Below, piece by piece: positions 1 to 5,370 of a DNA stretch of 7,406 nucleotides. The position numbers and the translations under genes were made by a program. This DNA is from Paracoccaceae bacterium (GTDB lineage Bacteria; Pseudomonadota; Alphaproteobacteria; Rhodobacterales; Rhodobacteraceae), in contig JAFGVZ010000023.1 in the NCBI GenBank assembly GCA_016937725.1, positions 1 to 7,406 of the forward strand, in the 5' to 3' direction. The notes under the pieces are model-generated. The model did no database searches and was not told where the DNA came from. It saw nothing but the letters and a program-made list of their open reading frames with translations. Within the stretch, counting starts at the first letter, position 1, and every line of letters starts with the position of its first letter.

Positions 1-894
1 AAGCGCAACATCGCCATGGTGTTCCAAAGCTACGCGCTTTACCCCAATATGAGCGTGGCGCAGAACATCACCTTCGGGCTGGAGATGCACGGCACCCCCA
101 AGCCAGAGCGCGAGAAAGCGCTTAAAGACGTGGCCGCGCTGTTGCAGATCGGCCATTTGCTGGACCGCAAGCCAGGGCAATTGTCGGGCGGTCAGCGCCA
201 GCGTGTGGCCATGGGGCGCGCATTGGTGCGCAATCCCGATGTGTTCCTGTTCGACGAACCGCTCTCGAACCTAGATGCCAAGCTGCGCGTCGATATGCGC
301 ACAGAGATCAAGAAGCTGCACCAGAAGCTGAAAACCACCATCGTCTATGTCACCCATGACCAGATCGAGGCGATGACCCTCTCGACCCGCATTGCGGTCA
401 TGTTTGACGGCTATGTGCAGCAACTTGGCACGCCGAAGGAAATTTACGACACGCCTGAAAACGTATTCGTTGCGACCTTCATGGGCAGCCCTGCGATGAA
501 TGTGGTGCCCGCCAAGGTTGAAATGGTCAATGGTGTGCCCCATGCCAGCGTGGCGCGGTCCGAAGGCGGTCCGGCGCTTTTGACCTTTGCACAGGACAAT
601 CTGGCAGATTGGGCAGGCAAGGAAATTTTGCTCGGCCTACGGCCAGAGGCGATCACCGACCCCGAAGCGGCGGATCGCGATTCCAACATGATTGTCACGC
701 TGTCGAACCGGGTGGGCGTGACCGAACCCTCGGGCGCGGATACCTTCGTGACCATGTCGCTGGGTGGCAAAGATGTGGTGGCGCGCATGCGGGCCGATAC
801 CACGGTTGAAGCGGGTGAAATGTTCGACTTTACCGTGAACATGGAAAAAGCCGTGGCGTTTGACCCGCAGACGGAAGCGCGGATCAAACCCTGA
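1..894 (+). CDS. Sugar ABC transporter ATP-binding protein (CUT1, UgpC/MalK-like), 5'-truncated by the window edge
   Basis: Cytoplasmic ATPase subunit that drives a carbohydrate-uptake ABC transporter. The frame is open from base 1, and 297 C-terminal residues are visible. The ATG at 16 lies inside the nucleotide-binding domain and is not the real start; Walker A and the true start lie to the left. Seen, in visible-residue numbering: Q-loop VFQSYALYP (about 7-15), ABC signature LSGGQRQRV (61-69), Walker B VFLFDEP (81-87), D-loop SNLDAKLR just after it, and switch His in YVTHDQ (His119). The family-typical segment GTPKEIYDTP and the GSPAMN stretch follow, then a C-terminal TOBE/OB-fold regulatory region containing LLGLRPEAI. 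Family members are usually about 330-370 residues, so roughly 50-70 residues are missing. This architecture is that of ATPases serving sugar, polyol or glycerol-phosphate importers. The exact substrate cannot be assigned because the binding protein and permeases are not in view. The gene ends 9 bp before the first GMC gene, so the two are probably co-transcribed and the transporter probably imports the substrate of the enzymes. Confidence 0.95.
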   Translation, partial: KRNIAMVFQSYALYPNMSVAQNITFGLEMHGTPKPEREKALKDVAALLQIGHLLDRKPGQLSGGQRQRVAMGRALVRNPDVFLFDEPLSNLDAKLRVDMRTEIKKLHQKLKTTIVYVTHDQIEAMTLSTRIAVMFDGYVQQLGTPKEIYDTPENVFVATFMGSPAMNVVPAKVEMVNGVPHASVARSEGGPALLTFAQDNLADWAGKEILLGLRPEAITDPEAADRDSNMIVTLSNRVGVTEPSGADTFVTMSLGGKDVVARMRADTTVEAGEMFDFTVNMEKAVAFDPQTEARIKP

Positions 895-903
895 GCCAAT
901 GGC

Positions 904-2418
904 ATGAGCGATTGGGACGTTATCATCATCGGGGCGGGCATGGGCGGCGGCACGCTGGCCGCAGCCCTTGCGCCCAGCGGTGCGCGCGTTCTGGTGCTGG
1001 AGCGTGGCGCGCGGCTTAGCCCCTCGGCGCTGGACCGCGATGCGGACGCCATCTTTCGCAGCGGCCATTTCCGCGCGTCCGAGACATGGTTGGACGGTGA
1101 TGGCCAGCCCTTCAGGCCCGGCAATTACTACATGGTTGGCGGAAATTCCAAGTTCTACGGTGCAGCACTCATTCGCTACCGTGCCGAAGATTTCGCACCC
1201 CTGCGCCACATGGGCGGCACGACGCTTGGTTGGCCCATCGGCTATGATGCGCTAGAGCCATTCTACACGCAGGCCGAAGCGCTGTTTGATGTGCGCGGGC
1301 AGGCCGGCGAGGACCCGACCGAACCGCCACGCGGTGCCGCCTATCCGCACCCACCCGTGCCGGATGAACCTGCCATTGCGGGCCTGCGACGCGCGCTGCA
1401 AAAGCAGGGATTGCACCCGTCCTCGATCCCCTTGGCGGTGCATCTTGAGCGGTGGATGGCAGGGGGTGCCACTGCATGGGATGGCCACCCCGACACATGT
1501 GGCGGCAAGCTGGACGGCGAAAGCGCGATAAATGCCGCCCTTGCCTATCCGAATGTAACGCTCATGACCGGCACCAAGGCAGAGCGCATTCTGGCCAATG
1601 CGGCGGGCCGCATCACCGGTGTAGAGGTAACAGGCCCAGAGGGCCGCAGCCTTCTGACCGCGCAGACCTACGCGCTGGCCGTGGGCGCAGTGCAATCAGC
1701 GGCGTTGCTACTGCGCTCAGCTTCTGCCGATTATCCGACGGGGCTGGCCAACAGCTCCGACCAAGTCGGGCGCAATTTCATGAACCACAATTGCTCTGCC
1801 GTGCTTGCCTTGCATCCCTTCCGCCGTAACCCGTCCATCTACCAAAAAACCCTTATGCTGAACGATTTCTACCTGACAGGCGGGCCGAAGGGCGAACCCT
1901 TGGGCAATATCCAGATGTTGGGCAAGATCACCGGGCCTATTCTGGCCGCGACGACCAACCTGCCGCGCGTGCTGGCCGATTGGATCGCGGCGCGCTCGCT
2001 CGATGTCTATGCCATGTCCGAAGACCTGCCCAACCCTGACAGCCGCGTCACGCTGAAAGATGGCCAGATCCGGCTGGATTGGAAACGCTCGAACATGGCG
2101 GCGCATAACGCTTTGGTCGCACGGGTCAAAGCCGTGTTGCGCCGTGCGGGCTTCCCCATCGTGCTGGCGCAGGCCTTCGACCGGCGCACGCCCTCGCATC
2201 AATGCGGCACCGCGCGCATGGGTCTGGACCCGCGCAGCAGCGTGACCGACAGCTTCGGGCGCTGCCATGACCACTCAAACCTGTTCATCGCGGATGCGTC
2301 CGTTCTGCCCACTTCGGCGGCGGTGAACCCGGCACTGACCATCGCGGCGCTGGCGCTGCGCATGGGCCAACACATCCGCGAGACGCAGGCGCAAGCCGCG
2401 GCCACAGCCCAAGGATAA
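904..2418 (+). CDS. GMC-family FAD-dependent oxidoreductase, gluconate/glucose-dehydrogenase-like branch
   Basis: Flavoprotein of 504 residues, predicted to oxidise an alcohol or sugar hydroxyl using FAD. Seen: an N-terminal Rossmann dinucleotide motif GAGMGGG (residues 10-16) with the acidic strand end VLERG (Glu33); a GGN motif at 79-81 where GMC proteins contact the flavin; a segment at 192-213 containing WDGHPDTCGGK, resembling the Cys-containing region of gluconate/glucose-dehydrogenase-type members; AVGAVQSAALLL around 259-270, matching the second GMC signature region; and the C-terminal catalytic block with HQCGTARMG (His432) and VNPALT (Asn475), the expected His/Asn pair. The length is normal for the family. 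There is no signal peptide or Tat motif, since the FAD motif begins at residue 10, so the enzyme is predicted to be cytoplasmic. The start at 904 is forced: the ATG at 899 meets a stop after two codons. No strong Shine-Dalgarno sequence is visible, so translation may be coupled to the ATPase gene ending 9 bp upstream. Related periplasmic or membrane enzymes often need a small gamma subunit, and none is encoded next to this gene. The substrate is unknown. Confidence 0.9.
   Translation: MSDWDVIIIGAGMGGGTLAAALAPSGARVLVLERGARLSPSALDRDADAIFRSGHFRASETWLDGDGQPFRPGNYYMVGGNSKFYGAALIRYRAEDFAPLRHMGGTTLGWPIGYDALEPFYTQAEALFDVRGQAGEDPTEPPRGAAYPHPPVPDEPAIAGLRRALQKQGLHPSSIPLAVHLERWMAGGATAWDGHPDTCGGKLDGESAINAALAYPNVTLMTGTKAERILANAAGRITGVEVTGPEGRSLLTAQTYALAVGAVQSAALLLRSASADYPTGLANSSDQVGRNFMNHNCSAVLALHPFRRNPSIYQKTLMLNDFYLTGGPKGEPLGNIQMLGKITGPILAATTNLPRVLADWIAARSLDVYAMSEDLPNPDSRVTLKDGQIRLDWKRSNMAAHNALVARVKAVLRRAGFPIVLAQAFDRRTPSHQCGTARMGLDPRSSVTDSFGRCHDHSNLFIADASVLPTSAAVNPALTIAALALRMGQHIRETQAQAAATAQG
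2411..2415 (+). promoter_or_regulatory. Ribosome binding site of the second GMC gene
   Basis: AAGGA lies 7 bases before the ATG at 2423 and overlaps the last codons of the preceding GMC gene (its stop TAA is at 2416-2418). The spacing is ideal and supports the chosen start and tight translational linkage of the two GMC genes. Confidence 0.7.
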
Positions 2419-2422
2419 CCCT

Positions 2423-4024
2423 ATGCGCCAAGAGAGCTATGATTTCATCGTCATCGGGGCAGGGTCTGCCGGGTCGGTCGTGGCCGCGCGCCTGTCCGAG
2501 GACCCAAATGTGCAGGTGCTGCTGCTGGAAGCGGGCGGGCGTGACCGCCACCCGTTCTACCATCTGCCCGCAGGATTTGCGAAAATGACCAAGGGCATCG
2601 GGTCTTGGGGCTGGGACACGGTTCCACAAAAGCATATGAAAAACAAAGTGTTCCGCTACACGCAAGCCAAGGTCATCGGCGGCGGTTCGGCCATCAACGC
2701 GCAAATTTACACGCGCGGCCATGCGCAGGATTACGACGATTGGCGGCAAATGGGTTGCGAAGGGTGGTCCTACGAGGACGTGCTGCCCTATTTCCGCCGC
2801 GCCGAGGATAACGACACTTACGAGGATCGCTATCATGGCAAGGGCGGTCCCTTGGGCGTCAGCCAACCCATCGCGCCCCTGCCGATTTGCGAAGCGTATT
2901 TCGACGCGGCGGGCGCGCTTGGCATTCCGCGCAACCATGACATAAATGGCGCAAAGCAGGAAGGCGTCTGCTATTACCAACTAACCCAGCGCAACGCGCG
3001 CCGCTCCTCTGCCGCGATGGCCTATATCGCGCCGAACGAGCACCGGCAGAACCTGAATGTGCGCACCGGCGCGCAGGTGCGTCGCATCACGGTGGAGCAG
3101 GGCCGCGCCACCGGGGTCGAAATGATGGACGGCACCCGCATCACTGCGCGGGCCGAGGTGATCTTGTCGTCGGGTGCCATAGGCTCGCCGCGCCTGTTGC
3201 AGTTGTCGGGCATCGGACCAGCGGATGAGTTGGCAGCCCTTGGCATTCGGCCCGTCTATGACCAGCCAGACGTGGGTGCGAACCTGCAAGACCATCTGGA
3301 CCTCTATTGCATCAGTGAATTGTCCGGCCCTTACAGCTATGACCGCTATGCCAAACCGTGGTGGGCGGCCATTGCGGGGCTGCAATATATCTTCACCCGC
3401 AAGGGGCCGGTCGCATCGTCCTTGTTTGAAACGGGCGGCTTCTGGTATGCCAATCCCGACGCACGAAACCCCGACATTCAGTTCCATCTGGGCCTTGGCA
3501 CGGGCATTGAACACGGGGTCGCGGCCATGCCAAACGGGGGCGTGACGCTCAATTCCTGCTACCTGCGCCCGCGCTCGCGCGGCAGCGTGCGGTTGCAATC
3601 GGCGGACCCGGCGAAGGCCCCCTTGATCGACCCGAACTACCTCGCGGACCCGCAGGACCGCGCAATGTCCATCCGTGGGCTGAAGCTGACACAAGAGATC
3701 ATGGCGCAAGGGCCGCTGCGCAAATACGTGCTGGCCGAGCGCTTGCCGGGGCCGGATGTGAAAACGGATGAAGACTGTTTCAACTTCATCTCGCAACATT
3801 CCAAAACCTCGCACCATTGCGCGGGCACCTGCCGCATGGGCGCAGATGCGCAGGCCGTGGTCGATATTCGCTTACGCTTCAACGGCATAGAGGGGCTGCG
3901 TGTGGTCGACAATTCGATCATGCCAAATGTCATTTCGTCCAACACCAACGCGGCGGCCATCATGATCGGCGAAAAAGCCGCCGACCTGATCCGCCAAGAT
4001 CATAGCATACAGGTGCCCGCATGA
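2423..4024 (+). CDS. GMC-family FAD-dependent oxidoreductase, choline/alcohol-dehydrogenase-like branch
   Basis: Flavoprotein of 533 residues, predicted to oxidise an alcohol, polyol or sugar hydroxyl to a carbonyl in the cytoplasm. Seen: Rossmann motif GAGSAGS (residues 12-18) with LLLEAGG (Glu36); first GMC signature GGGSAINAQIYTRG (86-99); second signature GAIGSPRLLQLSGIGP (251-266); and the C-terminal catalytic block SHHCAGTCRMG with His465 in the HxxGTC position, paired with Asn507 in SSNTNAAAIMIGEKAADLI. The His/Asn arrangement is that of choline dehydrogenase, choline oxidase and polyethylene-glycol-dehydrogenase-like members. The length is typical. There is no leader sequence ahead of the FAD motif, so no export is expected. 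It follows the first GMC gene by 4 bp and overlaps the Dabb gene by 4 bp (ATGA), so all three are likely translated together. Automatic annotation would probably call it choline dehydrogenase (betA). The surroundings hold no betaine genes (no aldehyde dehydrogenase BetB, no BetI), so a sugar or polyol-related substrate is more plausible. The two GMC proteins belong to different branches and are not a recent tandem duplication. Confidence 0.93.
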   Translation: MRQESYDFIVIGAGSAGSVVAARLSEDPNVQVLLLEAGGRDRHPFYHLPAGFAKMTKGIGSWGWDTVPQKHMKNKVFRYTQAKVIGGGSAINAQIYTRGHAQDYDDWRQMGCEGWSYEDVLPYFRRAEDNDTYEDRYHGKGGPLGVSQPIAPLPICEAYFDAAGALGIPRNHDINGAKQEGVCYYQLTQRNARRSSAAMAYIAPNEHRQNLNVRTGAQVRRITVEQGRATGVEMMDGTRITARAEVILSSGAIGSPRLLQLSGIGPADELAALGIRPVYDQPDVGANLQDHLDLYCISELSGPYSYDRYAKPWWAAIAGLQYIFTRKGPVASSLFETGGFWYANPDARNPDIQFHLGLGTGIEHGVAAMPNGGVTLNSCYLRPRSRGSVRLQSADPAKAPLIDPNYLADPQDRAMSIRGLKLTQEIMAQGPLRKYVLAERLPGPDVKTDEDCFNFISQHSKTSHHCAGTCRMGADAQAVVDIRLRFNGIEGLRVVDNSIMPNVISSNTNAAAIMIGEKAADLIRQDHSIQVPA

Positions 4025-4329
4025 TCCGCCATATCGTCCTGATCCGCTTTCGCCCTGAAATCAGCGATTCCACCATCTTCGCCATCTTCGACGAGATCGC
4101 AGCCATCAAGGCCCATATCCCCGGCGTGATCGACATTCGCAGCGGCAAAAGCCAAAGCCCAGAGCAGATAGAGCGCGGCTACATGCACGGCTTTACCGTT
4201 GATTTTGAAAGCTGGGAGGCGTTGCAAGCCTATCAGGACCACCCCGACCACAAGGCGGCGGGCGCGAAACTTGTGGCAGGGGCCGTGGGTGGGATTGACG
4301 GTATCCTTGTGGTCGATTTCGAGGTCTAG
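4021..4329 (+). CDS. Dabb-family (stress-responsive A/B barrel) small protein
   Basis: Protein of 102 residues with the Dabb ferredoxin-like alpha/beta barrel pattern. Seen: the N-terminal strand MIRHIVLIRFRPE with the family's conserved His (residue 4), a helix region, the central GVIDIRSGKS segment, then HGFTVDFESWEALQAYQDHPDHKAAG, which matches the hallmark Dabb stretch (F.s.eaL..Y..hP.H). It is a complete single domain without signal peptide or membrane segment. Dabb proteins form dimers. Most have no known activity, but some members (for example plant olivetolic acid cyclase) are enzymes acting on reactive carbonyl or polyketide substrates. The start overlaps the stop of the upstream GMC gene as ATGA at 4021-4024, with AGG at 4011-4013 as a modest ribosome binding site, so translational coupling is expected. 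From position alone it may handle the carbonyl product of the GMC enzymes, for example by isomerisation, hydration or cyclisation. That role is inference. Confidence 0.88.
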   Translation: MIRHIVLIRFRPEISDSTIFAIFDEIAAIKAHIPGVIDIRSGKSQSPEQIERGYMHGFTVDFESWEALQAYQDHPDHKAAGAKLVAGAVGGIDGILVVDFEV

Positions 4330-4334
4330 GCCCA

Positions 4335-5351
4335 ATGGACCGCCGCCCCACCATCATTGACGTTGCGCGTCATTCCGGTGTGTCGAAATCGACCGTCAGC
4401 CTGGTGTTGCAAAACAGCCCGCTGGTGAAGGCAGAGACCCGCGCGCAAGTGCGCGAATCGATGGTGGCTTTGGGCTATGTCTATAACCGCGCAGCGGCAA
4501 CCTTGCGCAGTGCGACCACCGGGCTGGTCGGCTTGGTCATCAACGATCTGCGCAACCCGTTCTTTGCCGAATTCGCCACCTCCTTGCAAATGGCGCTTTC
4601 GGCGCAAGGTTATGCGGTCGTTGTGGCCAATACCGACGAGGATCTGGATGTGCAGGCGCAGGTCATTACGGCCATGATCGAACATGGCGTCACGGCGATG
4701 ATCGTGGCCCCTGCCTATGGCATGGGTGCGGGCGGTCTGGACGCGATCCGCCGCGCGGGCATTCCCACGCTTCAGGTCTTGCGCCAGCTAGAGGGGCAAG
4801 ATCCTGCCTTTCCCTACGCGGCCCCCGACTACCTTTCCGGCAGCATTCTGGCGACAGAGCATCTGGTGCAATCAGGCGCGCGCCGCATTGCCTTTGTTGG
4901 CGGCTTGGCTGACCGCCCGGTGACGCTGTTACGCATGCAGGGCTACCGCGATGTGCTGCGCCAAGCGGGCTTGCCGGAGATTGTTCTCACCGGGCGCGCG
5001 ACGCGGCGCTTCGGGCGCGACTTGGCCGCGCGGTTGCGCCAAGAGCACCCGGATCTGGAGGCTGTTGTGTGCTTCAACGATCTCGTGGCGCTGGGCCTGT
5101 TGGCGGGGTGCCAGCAACATGGGGTCAGGGTAGGTGCCGATGGCCTGCGGGTCATGGGATTTGACGACATTGAAGAATGTGCCGATGCGTGGCCGCCCTT
5201 GTCTTCTGTCCGCTGCGACATTGCAGGCTTTGGCGAGCAGATCGCCGCGCTGATCCTGCTGTGGATCGCAGACGGGAAAGCACCCCCGCCCGAATGGCTT
5301 AGCCCTGTGTCGCTGGCATTGCGCGCCTCGACCGAAAGTTCCACCGCATGA
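4335..5351 (+). CDS. LacI/GalR-family transcriptional regulator
   Basis: DNA-binding repressor of 338 residues, the usual LacI-family length. Seen: an N-terminal helix-turn-helix, TIIDVARHSGVSKSTVSLVL (residues 6-25); a hinge region NRAAATLRS (51-59) whose Leu is in the position that normally inserts into the operator minor groove; and a periplasmic-binding-protein-like effector domain from about residue 63 to the end, including GLVINDLRNPFF, VVCFNDLVALGLL and VMGFDDIEE, finishing with the characteristic LALRAST end. The effector is probably a sugar or a derivative of one, as in most of this family. It sits in the middle of the operon, 5 bp after the Dabb gene and 19 bp before the large flavoprotein gene, with no promoter of its own visible. 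It would therefore be made together with the genes it presumably controls (autoregulation). Its operator is probably upstream of the transporter genes, outside the window. The ribosome binding site is weak: GAGG at 4321-4324 is about 10 bases upstream, inside the end of the Dabb gene. Confidence 0.95.
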   Translation: MDRRPTIIDVARHSGVSKSTVSLVLQNSPLVKAETRAQVRESMVALGYVYNRAAATLRSATTGLVGLVINDLRNPFFAEFATSLQMALSAQGYAVVVANTDEDLDVQAQVITAMIEHGVTAMIVAPAYGMGAGGLDAIRRAGIPTLQVLRQLEGQDPAFPYAAPDYLSGSILATEHLVQSGARRIAFVGGLADRPVTLLRMQGYRDVLRQAGLPEIVLTGRATRRFGRDLAARLRQEHPDLEAVVCFNDLVALGLLAGCQQHGVRVGADGLRVMGFDDIEECADAWPPLSSVRCDIAGFGEQIAALILLWIADGKAPPPEWLSPVSLALRASTESSTA

Positions 5352-5358
5352 CCCACCC

Positions 5359-5362
5359 GGAG
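5359..5362 (+). promoter_or_regulatory. Ribosome binding site of the large flavoprotein gene
   Basis: GGAG in the 19-bp gap, 8 bases ahead of the ATG at 5371. It supports ATG 5371 over an in-frame GTG at 5362, which would overlap this site. Confidence 0.65.
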
Positions 5363-5370
5363 TGTTCGCC

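Noticed and set aside
1843..1850. A6 run in the first GMC gene (CAAAAAAC), considered as a programmed frameshift site
   Set aside because: The zero-frame codons are CAA AAA ACC, so the A AAA AAC slippery heptamer is not in the required phase, and the zero frame continues through the conserved catalytic block.
2981..3817. Long open frame on the - strand (278 codons) opposite the second GMC gene
   Set aside because: It covers the conserved body of a well-supported GMC gene. No family resemblance; codon-bias artefact.
2423..4024. Assignment as choline dehydrogenase BetA
   Set aside because: The motifs fit the broad branch only. No betaine-pathway genes are nearby, and the context is a sugar ABC transporter and LacI regulator.
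5362..5370. GTG at 5362 as alternative start of the large flavoprotein
   Set aside because: It overlaps the GGAG ribosome binding site and leaves ATG 5371 with ideal spacing. It would add only three residues.
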